Below, piece by piece: positions 1 through 9,446 of a stretch of 64,000 bases of DNA. Under the pieces are notes generated by a model. The model was not told the origin of the DNA and made no database searches. It was given only the letters and a program-made list of their open reading frames with translations. The stretch is from Lachnospiraceae bacterium. GTDB taxonomy: Bacteria; Bacillota; Clostridia; Lachnospirales; Lachnospiraceae. The stretch's first letter is position 1. Every line of letters begins with the position of its first letter. Location: the NCBI GenBank assembly GCA_015056735.1, contig SVFT01000001.1, positions 484,613 through 548,612 on the forward strand, in the 5' to 3' direction. The position numbers were made by a program, and so were the translations under genes.

Positions 1-2
1 AG

Positions 3-1913
3 CGCGCCGAGGCAACCGTGAAAGAAGGCATACGTCTTCCGTTTCACGAGATCTGTGCGAAGCTCCGTTTTGAGCCTTTTACCGTATTCTGCTTTGCCTG
101 CGGGATCCTTTCTTCCACGCAGACAGATTATGCAGGGATCTTTCAGATCATCAACGAGAACGGGAACCTCTCTTCGCCGACCATAGAAGCGGCTGCCAAG
201 CTGTTCTTCGGCAAGAACTTTTCGATCACGAATGCATTCGGGGATATGTCGGTGTGCCTGGAGCAGCTGAGCCCGATCCTCAGTCTGAACGTACTCGGCA
301 ATATGCCGTTTTCAACAGTTGTTTCACCCGATAAGCGTATCATTGACTTTTTGTTCGGACGCAATCCCGATCTGCTGGATGAGAACTATATCCGGTTTTT
401 CCGCCTTTTGACAAGCGATGAAGAGCTGAACCCGATCATGGCAAATGAAAACAAGCTTGAAGCGATGGAGATCTCCTACGGTGAGGGCTGCAGGCTTTTC
501 TCATATTACGGTGACGAGGGAAGCGGACGCAAATTCTTTATCAAGCAGTTCTGCCGCAAGAACGATATGCGTGCGATCTCCATGAATTGCAAGAAGCTGT
601 TTGTGTATGATTTTTCTTTTGTCGAGAAGGCATTGTGGGCCGTTACGAGAGAGTGCATCCTCCTGAATGCCTGCTGCGTACTGGAGGAGCTTTCGTATCG
701 GGAGGAAGAGAAGGAAAAATTCTTCGGTTACATGGACCTTGCCTTTGCCAAGCTGACGGCCAAGGATATCCTTGTATTTGCGCTCAGCAAGGAGAAGCTG
801 GAATTTAAGGAGATCACAAAAGAGCCGATCACGGTACTGGATCTGCCGACACCCGGCAACGAAGAGCGCGTGAACTGCTGGCAGTATTTTGCCAAGGGCT
901 TCGATCTGGAGGAGGACTGCGATCTTTTTGAGATGGCGATGAAGTTCCTGTTTACGCCCGGAAAGATCCATGATGCGCTGAAACATGCCAAGAGCCTTGC
1001 GACGATGGACAAGCAGACGAAGATCCCGCGCGAGACCCTTTTCAAGGGCTGCAATGCGCAGATGTCTTCGGAACTGTCCCAGAAGGCCTCCCGCGTCGAG
1101 GCAAAGTTCGGTTTTGACGATATCGTCATGAATGCGGATCAGCGAGAGACGATCACGCATGCGATCGAACAGATGATGTACAAGAAAAAAGTCTATGACG
1201 ACTGGAACTATACCAAGAAGTATCCGTACGGCCGCGGCCTGACGGTCCTGCTGTTCGGTGCACCCGGTACCGGTAAATCCATGATGGCGCAGGTTCTGGC
1301 GCATGAGCTGAACCTGGAGCTGTACCGTGTCGACATATCCAAAGTTGTCGATAAGTACGTCGGTGAGACGGAAAAATCACTTTCCATGATCTTCCGCGAA
1401 GCGAAGAAATGTAACGTCGTTCTGTTCTTCGACGAATGCGATACCATCTTTGCAAAGCGTTCCGATGACGGAGGATCCAACCAGGCATCCGCCAATAACA
1501 AGACGGCGCTCCTTTTGCAGGAGATGGAAGCATACGACGGCGTCTGCGTGCTTGCGACCAACTACAAGCACAACATCGATCCCGCATTCTTCAGACGTAT
1601 GAAATATATCGTAGAGTTCCAGTTCCCGAATGCGGATACAAGAGAGATGCTCTGGCGTACGACCGTACCGAAGACAACGCCCCTCGGCGAGGATGTGGAT
1701 TTCCGGTTCATCGCCGAGAAGTTTGAATTTGCAGGCGGTAATATCAAGAACTGTATCCTGAATGCGGCGTTCCTTGCGGCTGCTGATAAGACTGCGAACG
1801 GGGAAGTCTGTATGCGCCACTACCTGATGGCGATCAAATATGAGTTCGTCAAGGTCGGCAAGGTATTTACCAAAGCGGACTTTGAACCGTATGCATCTCA
1901 GATCGGACTCTGA
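3..1913 (+). CDS. AAA+ ATPase, eCIS-associated (Afp15-like), 5' end cut by window edge
   Basis: The frame is open to the first base of the window, so the gene probably starts upstream; a GTG at 18 preceded by GAGG is an alternative start. An N-terminal all-alpha region (roughly residues 1-350 from the GTG) precedes one AAA+ module with Walker A GAPGTGKS near residue 414, Walker B VVLFFDECD near 467, and a sensor/arginine region around NIDPAFFRRMK. The stretch LYRVDISKVVDKYVGETEKS and the C-terminal GGNIKNCILNAAFLAA followed by MRHYLMAIKYEF match the AAA+ family found in loci for extracellular contractile injection systems (Afp15 of the antifeeding prophage), where it is thought to help particle assembly. 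The same family also occurs outside such loci. The neighbouring structural genes, if present, would lie to the left of this window. Family call fairly sure; eCIS membership is inference. Confidence 0.75.
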   Translation, partial: RAEATVKEGIRLPFHEICAKLRFEPFTVFCFACGILSSTQTDYAGIFQIINENGNLSSPTIEAAAKLFFGKNFSITNAFGDMSVCLEQLSPILSLNVLGNMPFSTVVSPDKRIIDFLFGRNPDLLDENYIRFFRLLTSDEELNPIMANENKLEAMEISYGEGCRLFSYYGDEGSGRKFFIKQFCRKNDMRAISMNCKKLFVYDFSFVEKALWAVTRECILLNACCVLEELSYREEEKEKFFGYMDLAFAKLTAKDILVFALSKEKLEFKEITKEPITVLDLPTPGNEERVNCWQYFAKGFDLEEDCDLFEMAMKFLFTPGKIHDALKHAKSLATMDKQTKIPRETLFKGCNAQMSSELSQKASRVEAKFGFDDIVMNADQRETITHAIEQMMYKKKVYDDWNYTKKYPYGRGLTVLLFGAPGTGKSMMAQVLAHELNLELYRVDISKVVDKYVGETEKSLSMIFREAKKCNVVLFFDECDTIFAKRSDDGGSNQASANNKTALLLQEMEAYDGVCVLATNYKHNIDPAFFRRMKYIVEFQFPNADTREMLWRTTVPKTTPLGEDVDFRFIAEKFEFAGGNIKNCILNAAFLAAADKTANGEVCMRHYLMAIKYEFVKVGKVFTKADFEPYASQIGL

Positions 1914-1932
1914 TAGAGATGGAGGTATCAAT

Positions 1933-1968
1933 ATGGCACTTGAAAAGGAACAACGGGGGTTGCAATAA
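1933..1968 (+). pseudogene. 11-codon ORF with strong ribosome binding site, possible relic of a truncated gene
   Basis: Nineteen bases after the ATPase stop, a near-perfect GGAGGT site is followed at proper spacing by ATG and an 11-codon frame (MALEKEQRGLQ) ending in TAA. The signal looks like the start of the next operon gene whose body has been lost. Its end overlaps the -35 element proposed for the rimP-nusA operon. It could equally be a chance ORF. Confidence 0.25.
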
Positions 1969-1988
1969 ATCCGCGGGAGTGTTACTAT
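1960..1988 (+). promoter_or_regulatory. Promoter of the rimP-nusA-infB operon
   Basis: TTGCAA (1960-1965), a 17-base spacer, and TACTAT (1983-1988) resemble a sigma-A promoter. It lies between the upstream ATPase gene and rimP and would give a leader of about 65 bases that includes the palindrome at 2017-2042. Inferred from consensus only. Confidence 0.5.
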
Positions 1989-2016
1989 ATGTAAAGACTT
2001 AATACTGTTTATGCTT

Positions 2017-2042
2017 AAAGAGTGGAACGCGTTCCACTCTTT
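2017..2042 (+). promoter_or_regulatory. Perfect 26-bp palindrome in the rimP-nusA leader (attenuator, terminator or operator)
   Basis: A 13+13 base perfect palindrome (AAAGAGTGGAACG and its complement) is followed by TGATTTTG and then the rimP Shine-Dalgarno. As RNA it would form an 11-bp hairpin before a short U-rich stretch. It could terminate transcripts from the ATPase gene, attenuate the nusA operon (NusA itself acts on hairpin termination), or be a protein operator. Which of these applies cannot be read from sequence. Confidence 0.5.
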
Positions 2043-2062
2043 TGATTTTGTAAGGAGACAGA

Positions 2063-2527
2063 ATGGCAAGAAGAGAAGACTACGAGAAGAAAACGGAGGC
2101 GCTCCTTGGCCCGATCACCGAAAAGGCGGGCGTGTCCGTATACGATGTCGAGTATGTCAAGGAAGGCAGCGACTACTACCTTCGCGTTTACATTGACAAG
2201 GAAGGCGGCGTGACGATCGACGACTGTGAAGTCGTAAGCCGCGCCCTCTCCGATGAGATGGACCGCGAGGACTTTATTGCGGATGCTTATATCTTAGAGG
2301 TATCGAGTCCCGGACTCGGACGCACATTGAAAAAAGACAAGCACCTGCAGGCCTCGATCGGACAGGATGTGGAAGTAAAGACCTATAAACCGATCGACGG
2401 AACGAAGGAATTCGCCGGTGTGCTGGAATCCTTCGACGAGAAGACCGTTACAATAACAGAAGACGGTACGGCGCGCACTTTTTCCCGTGAGGACATTGCA
2501 CTCATACGACTCGCACTCGATTTTTGA
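2063..2527 (+). CDS. rimP: Ribosome maturation factor RimP
   Basis: A 154-residue protein, normal length for RimP, which acts in late maturation of the 30S ribosomal subunit. The N-terminal half carries the typical YDVEYVKEG and LRVYIDKEGGVTIDDCE strands, and the central LEVSSPGLGRTLKK motif is the RimP signature. The C-terminal part is the SH3-like barrel ending in IRLALDF. The start ATG has an AAGGAG site just upstream. It is the first gene of the nusA-infB cluster, the usual position in Firmicutes. Confidence 0.95.
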   Translation: MARREDYEKKTEALLGPITEKAGVSVYDVEYVKEGSDYYLRVYIDKEGGVTIDDCEVVSRALSDEMDREDFIADAYILEVSSPGLGRTLKKDKHLQASIGQDVEVKTYKPIDGTKEFAGVLESFDEKTVTITEDGTARTFSREDIALIRLALDF

Positions 2528-2603
2528 GCATAGGCTCATCAGATACAGATCCAGGAAACAAAGGCATAACAACAAGCCGTATAAATAGGAGGAATGAAAC
2601 GTA

Positions 2604-3788
2604 ATGAACAAAGAATTAATGGAAGCGCTGGATGTGCTGGAAAAGGAAAAAGAGATCAGCAAAGATACGCTCTTTGATGCGATCGAAAATTCGCTGATCC
2701 TGGCTTGCAAGAGCCACTTTGGCAAGTCCGACAACATCAAGGTTGAGATCGACCGTGAGACATGCGACTTCCTTTGCTACGCCGAGAAGACCGTGGTGAG
2801 CGAAGTGGAAGATGACTGCCTTGAGATCTCCAAGGAAGATGCAAAGAAGATCGACAAGAAGGCAAAGCTCGGCGACATCGTAAAGGTGGAAGTCAGATCC
2901 AAAGAGTTCGGCCGTATCGCTACGCAGAACGCAAAGAACGTGATCCTGCAGAAGATCCGCGAGGAAGAACGCAACGTGATCTACAACCAGTACTACGCAA
3001 AAGAAAAAGATGCCGTAACCGGTGTCGTTCAGCGTTATATCGGTAAGAACATCAGCATCAACTTAGGCAAGGCGGATGCACTGCTCAACGAGAACGAGCA
3101 GGTAAAGACGGAAGTGTTCCGCCCGACGGAGCGTATCAAAGTATATATCCTTGAAGTCCGTGATACACCGAAGGGTCCCCGCATCCTTGTAAGCCGTACC
3201 CACCCGGAACTGGTGAAGCGCCTCTTTGAGTCCGAGGTAACAGAGATCAAAGACGGTACCGTCGAGATCATGAGCATCGCACGTGAGGCAGGTTCCAGAA
3301 CCAAGATTGCGGTATGGTCCAACAACCCGAACGTTGATGCGGTCGGTGCGTGCGTCGGCATGAACGGTGCGCGTGTAAATGCGATCGTGGAAGAGCTTCG
3401 CGGTGAGAAGATCGATATCATCAACTGGGATGAGAACCCCGGTAATCTGATCCAGAACGCGCTGTCTCCCGCAAAGATCGTTGCGGTTTTCGCAGATCCC
3501 GATGAGAAGACGGCCAAAGTCGTTGTGCCCGATTATCAGCTTTCCCTTGCGATCGGCAAGGAAGGTCAGAATGCAAGACTTGCAGCCCGTCTGACCGGGT
3601 ACAAGATTGACATTAAGAGTGAGACACAGGCAAAAGATACCCCCGGCTTCCGTTACGAAGATTATATGGATGACGAATACGATGACGAGGAGTATGACGA
3701 AGACGGCGCATATGAAGAAGGCGAATACGAAGAGTCCGAATCATATGAAGAGTCTGAAGGAGATGCTCCCGAAGATCAGGATGAATAA
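2604..3788 (+). CDS. nusA: Transcription termination/antitermination factor NusA
   Basis: A 394-residue NusA, the short Firmicutes form without the C-terminal acidic repeat domains of enteric NusA. The N-terminal RNA-polymerase-binding domain (about 1-125) is followed by an S1 domain (about 130-200) and two KH domains; the stretch VGACVGMNGARVNAIVEEL and LAIGKEGQNARLAARLTG mark them. Residues after about 350 form a highly acidic low-complexity tail (D/E/Y/S-rich). It binds RNA polymerase and nascent RNA, modulating pausing, termination and transcription-translation coupling. Strong AGGAGG site; 76 bases downstream of rimP. Confidence 0.97.
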   Translation: MNKELMEALDVLEKEKEISKDTLFDAIENSLILACKSHFGKSDNIKVEIDRETCDFLCYAEKTVVSEVEDDCLEISKEDAKKIDKKAKLGDIVKVEVRSKEFGRIATQNAKNVILQKIREEERNVIYNQYYAKEKDAVTGVVQRYIGKNISINLGKADALLNENEQVKTEVFRPTERIKVYILEVRDTPKGPRILVSRTHPELVKRLFESEVTEIKDGTVEIMSIAREAGSRTKIAVWSNNPNVDAVGACVGMNGARVNAIVEELRGEKIDIINWDENPGNLIQNALSPAKIVAVFADPDEKTAKVVVPDYQLSLAIGKEGQNARLAARLTGYKIDIKSETQAKDTPGFRYEDYMDDEYDDEEYDEDGAYEEGEYEESESYEESEGDAPEDQDE

Positions 3789-3799
3789 AGGGGATTCAA

Positions 3800-4069
3800 A
3801 TGGATAAAAAGATCCCTATGAGACAGTGTGTCGGATGCGGCAGCATGAAGCCCAAGAAAGAAATGATGCGGGTGATCAAGGCTAAGACCGGCGAGATCAG
3901 TCTCGATGTAACAGGAAAAATGAACGGAAGAGGCGCTTATATCTGCAAGAGCGCATCGTGTCTCGATGCGGCCAAGAAGAGCAGAGGCCTGGAGCGCTCC
4001 TTCGGGATGCGTATCTCGGATGAGATATACGAGAATCTGCAAAAGGAGTTCACAAGCTACCATGCATAA
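3800..4069 (+). CDS. rnpM: YlxR family protein (RnpM, RNase P modulator)
   Basis: An 89-residue YlxR-family protein with the hallmark RQCVGCGSMKPKKEM start and GRGAYIC motif. In Bacillus subtilis this protein (RnpM) binds the RNase P RNA and modulates its activity. It sits 11 bases after nusA and overlaps ylxQ by 8 bases, the conserved order nusA-ylxR-ylxQ-infB. Family sure; molecular role from the Bacillus homologue only. Confidence 0.92.
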   Translation: MDKKIPMRQCVGCGSMKPKKEMMRVIKAKTGEISLDVTGKMNGRGAYICKSASCLDAAKKSRGLERSFGMRISDEIYENLQKEFTSYHA

Positions 4070-4403
4070 CAAGATCCTGTCTATGCTGGGACTGGCAATG
4101 AAAGCAAGAAAACTTGCAAGCGGCGAGTTCCAGACGGAGACCGCTGTCAAAAGCGGAAAAGCCTGCCTTGTGATCGTCAGCAGCGATGCAAAGGACGGCA
4201 CGAAAAAGAAATACCGCGACATGTGCGCTTTTTACAAAGTTCCGATCGCGGAATACGGCGAGATGGAAGCGCTCGGTCATGCGATCGGCAAAGCCGACAG
4301 GAGCGGTCTTGCTGTGACGGATGAAGGGTTTGCAAAAGGACTCATGAAACTTTTGGGATTGCCCGAGGGAATAGGAACGGAGGAACAGGAATGGCAAAAA
4401 TAA
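4062..4403 (+). CDS. ylxQ: L7Ae/L30e/Gadd45-type ribosomal protein (YlxQ)
   Basis: A 113-residue L7Ae-fold RNA-binding protein. [15 protein letters not shown] near the start and [15 protein letters not shown] are typical of YlxQ, a putative K-turn RNA binder of unproven target. The ATG at 4062 inside the end of the upstream gene was chosen because the family begins at this point and AAAAGGAG precedes it by 13 bases; an in-frame ATG at 3966 would add residues that belong to another frame. It overlaps the infB start by 13 bases, indicating translational coupling. Confidence 0.88.
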   Translation: MHNKILSMLGLAMKARKLASGEFQTETAVKSGKACLVIVSSDAKDGTKKKYRDMCAFYKVPIAEYGEMEALGHAIGKADRSGLAVTDEGFAKGLMKLLGLPEGIGTEEQEWQK

Positions 4404-7150
4404 AGATACTTGATCTTGCAGCAGAACTTGGCAAGGACGGCAAAGAGGTCCTGAGTTTTCTGCAGGAAAAAGGTTTTGATGTAAAAGTAACACGAAGCAG
4501 TGTGGAGGATGATGCGGCAGAGCTGGTCCGCAAAGAATTCGGAAAAGGCGAAGCAAAGAAAGCGCCTGCGAAGAAGGAAGAGGAAGCAGAGGCAAAGCCT
4601 GCAGCAAAGAAGCCTGAGGCGGAAGCAAAGCCCGCAGCAAAGCCGGAACAGGCGGCGAAGGCAGAACCTGCAGCAAAGACGGAACCTGCAAAAAAGGCTG
4701 CGCCCGCTGAAGCGGAAGGCAAGCCCTCCGGTGATGCAAAGCAGGGAGAAAAGCCCTTTAAAAAGAAAAAGAACATTATCTTTGTATCCAACCCGCACAA
4801 TTCCAGAGTGCCGGGCGGGCAGAGACCGATGGGGCAGAACAACGACAGACATCAGCGCGACAACCGTATGACATCATCGCGTCCGCAGGGACTGATCAGG
4901 CCGCTGACACCGCCGTCGCCCACACCGAGCGTCGACATGATCAAGCCCGGACAGCAGAGACCTGCCGCAAGACGTGATGATAATCGTCCGCAGAGACAGG
5001 ACGTACCCGTAAGAGAGAGGAACGCAAACTATGACAGACAGCCTGCTCAGAATCGCGGCGATCATAACAGTTTCCGCCGCAGCGACCAGAGTGCACAGGG
5101 TATGCCGGGGCGCGACCGCAATGCGCAGGGCGCTGGACGCCCTATGCAAGGGGCTCCGGGATCGGACAACCGATTCAGAAAGCCTGCGGACGGCAAGCGG
5201 TTTGCGCAGGAGGCACCGCAGCAGAATGCACCGGGCAGGTCGGATGACAAGCGACGCGGAGGCAATCAGGACCGCGACAGACGTTCCAAGAAGGATGCCA
5301 TCTATGAAGACGGCAACGGAAAGAACAAGAATGCAAACAGAGCGGGCAGATTCATCAAGCCCGAGAAGAAGGTAGAGACTGCTCAGGAAGAGCAGATCAA
5401 AACGATCACGATCCCTGAGACACTGACGATCAAAGAACTGGCTGAGAAGATGAAGATCCAGCCGTCCCAGATCGTGAAGAAGCTGTTCCTGGAAGGAAAG
5501 ATCGTGACGGTCAACGAAGAAGTCGACTTCGAGACCGCTGAGAACATTGCGATCGAATATGACATTATCTGCGAGAAGGAAGTCAAGGTCGATGTGATCG
5601 AAGAGCTTCTGAAAGAGGATGAAGAGAATCCGGAAGAAATGACCAAGAGACCGCCCGTTATCTGCGTTATGGGTCACGTCGATCACGGTAAGACATCGCT
5701 TCTGGATGCGATCAGGAAGACCAATGTTACGGACCGCGAAGCAGGCGGTATCACGCAGCATATCGGTGCATACACCGTAAATGTCAAGGGCGAGAAGATC
5801 ACATTCCTCGATACACCGGGTCATGAGGCGTTCACCGCAATGCGTATGCGTGGTGCGAACTCCACAGATATCGCGATCCTCGTCGTAGCGGCCGATGACG
5901 GTGTTATGCCGCAGACGGTCGAGGCGATCGCGCATGCCAAGGCAGCCGGCATCGAGATCATCGTTGCCGTTAACAAGATCGATAAGCCCAATGCCAACAT
6001 CGACCGCGTGAAGCAGGAACTCACCGAGCACGAGCTCGTTGCGGTTGACTGGGGTGGCAACACGGAATTCGTTCCGGTATCCGCAAAGACCGGCGAAGGG
6101 ATCGACACGCTGCTTGAGACGATCCTTTTGACTGCTGAGATCCTGGAGCTGAAAGCAAATGCGAAGCGCCGCGCAAGAGGTCTTGTCATTGAGGCAGAAC
6201 TTGATAAGGGACGCGGACCCGTTGCGACGGTTCTGGTTCAGAAGGGTACACTGCGCCTCGGCGATTTCATTTCCGCGGGCGCAAGCCACGGTAAAGTACG
6301 TGCGATGATCGACGATAAGGGACGCCGCGTAAAAGAGGCACTCCCGTCCACACCCGTTGAGATCCTTGGTTTAAATGCCGTTCCGAATGCGGGCGAGATC
6401 TTTATCGCACACGATTCCGACAAGACGGCCAAGAGCTTTGCCGATACATATACGGCACAGAACAAAGAGAAGAAACTTGAGGAGACCAAGTCCAAGATGT
6501 CGCTTGACGATCTGTTCAGTCAGATCCAGGCCGGCAATCTGAAGGAACTGAACCTCATCATCAAGGCGGACGTACAGGGTAGTGTGGAAGCCGTTAAGCA
6601 GAGCCTTCTTAAGCTCTCCAACGATGAAGTCGTTGTCAAGTGCATCCACGGCGGCGTAGGTGCGATCAATGAATCCGACGTTGCGCTGGCATCCGCATCC
6701 AATGCGATCATCATCGGTTTCAATATCCGTCCGGATGCAACGGCCAAGGCTGTAGCGGAGCACGAAGGTGTCGATATCAGACTGTACAAGGTCATCTACC
6801 AGGCGATCGAGGATATCGAAGCTGCGATGAAGGGTATGCTCGATCCGATCTTCGAAGAGAAAGTCATCGGTCATGCGGAAGTGCGCCAGATCTTCAAGGC
6901 ATCCGCGATCGGCAACATCGCCGGTTCTTATGTCCTTGACGGTCAGTTCCAGAGAGGCTGCAAGATCCGTATCTCGCGTGACGGTGAGCAGATCTACGAA
7001 GGCGAGCTTGCTTCTTTGAAGCGTTTCAAAGACGACGTCAAGGAAGTGAAGGCCGGATTCGAATGCGGTCTTGTATTTGAAGGTTTTGACAAGATGCAGG
7101 AGATGGATCAGGTTGAAGCATACATTATGGTTGAGGTACCTCGTTCATGA
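4391..7150 (+). CDS. infB: Translation initiation factor IF-2
   Basis: A 919-residue IF-2, the GTPase that brings initiator tRNA to the ribosome. The first ~55 residues form the small IF2_N domain. A long low-complexity linker (about 55-330) follows: Lys/Ala/Glu-rich at first, then Arg/Asn/Gln/Gly/Pro-rich. A second IF2_N domain sits near 340-395. The G domain has GHVDHGKTS (G1), DTPGHEAF (G3) and NKIDKP (G4), followed by the domain II, III and IV barrels. The Arg/Gln-rich linker makes the protein longer than Bacillus IF-2. Overlaps ylxQ and rbfA by a few bases on either side. Confidence 0.97.
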   Translation: MAKIKILDLAAELGKDGKEVLSFLQEKGFDVKVTRSSVEDDAAELVRKEFGKGEAKKAPAKKEEEAEAKPAAKKPEAEAKPAAKPEQAAKAEPAAKTEPAKKAAPAEAEGKPSGDAKQGEKPFKKKKNIIFVSNPHNSRVPGGQRPMGQNNDRHQRDNRMTSSRPQGLIRPLTPPSPTPSVDMIKPGQQRPAARRDDNRPQRQDVPVRERNANYDRQPAQNRGDHNSFRRSDQSAQGMPGRDRNAQGAGRPMQGAPGSDNRFRKPADGKRFAQEAPQQNAPGRSDDKRRGGNQDRDRRSKKDAIYEDGNGKNKNANRAGRFIKPEKKVETAQEEQIKTITIPETLTIKELAEKMKIQPSQIVKKLFLEGKIVTVNEEVDFETAENIAIEYDIICEKEVKVDVIEELLKEDEENPEEMTKRPPVICVMGHVDHGKTSLLDAIRKTNVTDREAGGITQHIGAYTVNVKGEKITFLDTPGHEAFTAMRMRGANSTDIAILVVAADDGVMPQTVEAIAHAKAAGIEIIVAVNKIDKPNANIDRVKQELTEHELVAVDWGGNTEFVPVSAKTGEGIDTLLETILLTAEILELKANAKRRARGLVIEAELDKGRGPVATVLVQKGTLRLGDFISAGASHGKVRAMIDDKGRRVKEALPSTPVEILGLNAVPNAGEIFIAHDSDKTAKSFADTYTAQNKEKKLEETKSKMSLDDLFSQIQAGNLKELNLIIKADVQGSVEAVKQSLLKLSNDEVVVKCIHGGVGAINESDVALASASNAIIIGFNIRPDATAKAVAEHEGVDIRLYKVIYQAIEDIEAAMKGMLDPIFEEKVIGHAEVRQIFKASAIGNIAGSYVLDGQFQRGCKIRISRDGEQIYEGELASLKRFKDDVKEVKAGFECGLVFEGFDKMQEMDQVEAYIMVEVPRS

Positions 7151-7539
7151 GAAAGAACAGTATTAAAAATACAAGAATAAACGGTGAGGTACAGCGTGTT
7201 TTGGCAGAGATCATCCGCGGCGAGATCAAGGATCCGCGGATCGGTCTTCTGACGAGTGTTATGGCTGTCGAAGTCTCACCGGACTTAAAGACCTGCAAGG
7301 CCTGGATCAGCGTGCTCGGTGACGAGCAGGCGAGAAAGGATACGCTCGCGGGACTGAAAAGTGCAGAAGGATTTATCCGTAACAAACTCGCGAAAGAGAT
7401 CAACCTTCGCAATACGCCGGAGATCCGTTTTATCATGGACGAATCCATCGAATACGGTGTTTCCATGTCGCACAGGATCGATGAGATCAACCGTCCTTTG
7501 CATGAGGCGGAGAGTGATGGCGACGGCGGCGAAGCGTAA
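7147..7539 (+). CDS. rbfA: Ribosome-binding factor A
   Basis: A 130-residue KH-fold protein needed for 16S rRNA 5'-end processing and cold adaptation. [20 protein letters not shown] at the start and the late motif [17 protein letters not shown] are diagnostic. ATGA overlap of 4 bases with infB implies coupled translation. The last ~15 residues ([11 protein letters not shown]) are a short acidic tail beyond the conserved domain. Confidence 0.95.
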   Translation: MRKNSIKNTRINGEVQRVLAEIIRGEIKDPRIGLLTSVMAVEVSPDLKTCKAWISVLGDEQARKDTLAGLKSAEGFIRNKLAKEINLRNTPEIRFIMDESIEYGVSMSHRIDEINRPLHEAESDGDGGEA

Positions 7540-7554
7540 GTTTTCGGAGGTACG

Positions 7555-8511
7555 ATGTTTGATTTAATGAAAGAACTTGCCGGCGCTGCAAGGGTCGGGA
7601 TCGGAGGCCATGTCCGTCCCGACGGTGACTGTGTCGGCTCTGTTCTGGGTTTATACAATTATCTGCAAAAAAATATGCCGGCGGATTGTGTGATCGACGC
7701 CTATATGGAGCGTCCATCCGATGTGTTCGATACGGTTTCGGGGATCGATAAGATCCACGAGACGGCGGATGAAAACTGCGTGCCATACGACGTGTTCTTC
7801 TGCCTGGATTGCGATGAGAGCCGCCTGGGGCATGCCGCGCCTCTTTTTGCAGGCGCAAAAAAGAAGATCAATGTGGATCACCACATCAGCAATGCGGGCA
7901 GTGGTGACATCAACTACATCGATGCGACCGCAGGGAGCGCAAGTGAGCTGGTATATGACCTCCTCGATCTTGACAAGGTGGATGAAGCCTGCGCCAGGGC
8001 GCTTTACATCGGGATCATTCACGATACGGGCGTTCTGCAGTACTCGAACACGTCACCCAAGACGCTTCGCGCAGTTGCGGATCTGATCGGCTTTGGCTTT
8101 GACTTTTCTACACTCATTGAAGAGACGTTCTATCAGAAGACGTATGCGCAGACGAGAGTCTGCGGCAAAGCGATGTTTGAGAGCGAGCTTCTTTTAGACG
8201 GGAGAGTCGCCTATACGGTCGTGACGCAGAAGACGATGCAGGAGTACGGCCTCACAGGCAAGGATATGGATGGGATCGTTAACCAGATCCGCAATATCAA
8301 AGGCGTAGAGTGTGCTGTATTTCTCTATGAACTGTCAGATAAGGAATTCAAGGTCAGCATGCGTTCGACCGATGCGGTCAACGTATCGGATATCGCTGTA
8401 TTTTTCGGCGGCGGCGGCCACAAGAAAGCGGCCGGAGCGACGCTGGAAGGCAGTGCGGAGGAGATCATCGCACGCGTGACACAGCGTATCGCCATGCAGC
8501 TTACGAAATAA
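7555..8511 (+). CDS. nrnA: Bifunctional oligoribonuclease / pAp phosphatase NrnA (DHH family)
   Basis: A 318-residue DHH/DHHA1 phosphoesterase. Metal-binding motifs are visible in order: GHVRPDGDCVGS, CLDCDE, NVDHHISN (the DHH motif) and IIHDTGVL. The C-terminal DHHA1 domain ends with GGGGHKKAAGATL, which binds substrate. NrnA degrades nanoRNAs and dephosphorylates 3'-phosphoadenosine 5'-phosphate. GGAGGT lies just upstream of the ATG. Its place between rbfA and truB is the conserved Clostridia order. Confidence 0.93.
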   Translation: MFDLMKELAGAARVGIGGHVRPDGDCVGSVLGLYNYLQKNMPADCVIDAYMERPSDVFDTVSGIDKIHETADENCVPYDVFFCLDCDESRLGHAAPLFAGAKKKINVDHHISNAGSGDINYIDATAGSASELVYDLLDLDKVDEACARALYIGIIHDTGVLQYSNTSPKTLRAVADLIGFGFDFSTLIEETFYQKTYAQTRVCGKAMFESELLLDGRVAYTVVTQKTMQEYGLTGKDMDGIVNQIRNIKGVECAVFLYELSDKEFKVSMRSTDAVNVSDIAVFFGGGGHKKAAGATLEGSAEEIIARVTQRIAMQLTK

Positions 8512-8523
8512 GGGACTGAAAGA

Positions 8524-9411
8524 TTGATCAACGGAATCATTAACGTTTACAAAGAGAAAGGCTATACGTCTTTCGATGTCGTAGCCAGGATGCGCGGCAT
8601 CATGAAGCAGAAGAAGATCGGCCATACCGGGACGCTCGATCCCGATGCGGAAGGTGTTCTTCCCGTGTGCCTAGGCAATGCGACAAAGGTATGCGGGTTT
8701 CTGACGGATAAGCGCAAAGAATATGTTGCGGAGTGTCTGCTGGGTGTTACAACCGACACACAGGATATGACCGGGACGGTCCTGACGCGCAAAAACGTAG
8801 AAGTGACGGAATCTGCGGTTCGATGCGCCGTAATGGGGTTTGTGGGACCGTGCGAACAGATCCCGCCCATGTATTCTGCGATCAAAGTCGGCGGCAAGCG
8901 CCTTTACGAGATCGCACGAAGAGGGGAAGAGGTGGAGCGCAAGCCCCGCCTGATCACGATCTATGAGATCGAGATCTTAAAGGTCGATCTGCCGATCGTT
9001 CGCTTCCGTGTCGTTTGCTCGAAGGGCACCTATATCAGAACGCTCTGTCACGATATCGGAGAAGCGCTCGTCTGCGGAGGAGCTATGCTGAGTCTTGTGC
9101 GTACCAAGGTCGATCAGTTTACACTTGATAAGGCCTTAAAGCTTGATGAGATCGAGAAGCTGGTACAGGAAGAAAAGACAGACGGGATCATTACGCCGGT
9201 CGATGCACTTTTTCTCAAATATCCGGGACACACGGTGAAAAAAGAAGCAGTCGTGCCGCTTTCCAACGGCAATACGCTTACGGTCTCTTCGTTTGAAGCG
9301 CCGTCCCCGACCGGAGAAAAGATCCGCGTTTATGACGGCGACGGCCGATTCTACGGACTTTATATCCGTACGGAACAAGGAATTTACAAGCCCCTCAGGA
9401 TGTTTTTATAA
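8524..9411 (+). CDS. truB: tRNA pseudouridine(55) synthase TruB
   Basis: A 295-residue pseudouridine synthase that makes psi55 in the tRNA T-loop. The catalytic motif HTGTLDPDAEGVLPVCLG is near residue 40, with the Asp of LDPDA as the nucleophile, and the family motifs GKRLYEIARRGEEVERK and SKGTYIRTLCHDIG follow. Translation begins at TTG, chosen because INGIINVYKEKGYTSFDV is where the family starts and the upstream gene ends 12 bases before. A C-terminal PUA-like region follows residue ~240. Confidence 0.95.
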   Translation: MINGIINVYKEKGYTSFDVVARMRGIMKQKKIGHTGTLDPDAEGVLPVCLGNATKVCGFLTDKRKEYVAECLLGVTTDTQDMTGTVLTRKNVEVTESAVRCAVMGFVGPCEQIPPMYSAIKVGGKRLYEIARRGEEVERKPRLITIYEIEILKVDLPIVRFRVVCSKGTYIRTLCHDIGEALVCGGAMLSLVRTKVDQFTLDKALKLDEIEKLVQEEKTDGIITPVDALFLKYPGHTVKKEAVVPLSNGNTLTVSSFEAPSPTGEKIRVYDGDGRFYGLYIRTEQGIYKPLRMFL

Positions 9412-9446
9412 GACGTCCCGGGCAGGGATTTAGGAGATAGCAGATC

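Noticed and set aside
4874..6289. A 471-codon minus-strand frame opposite infB
   Set aside because: Same reasoning: complement of a highly biased real gene, no recognisable domain.
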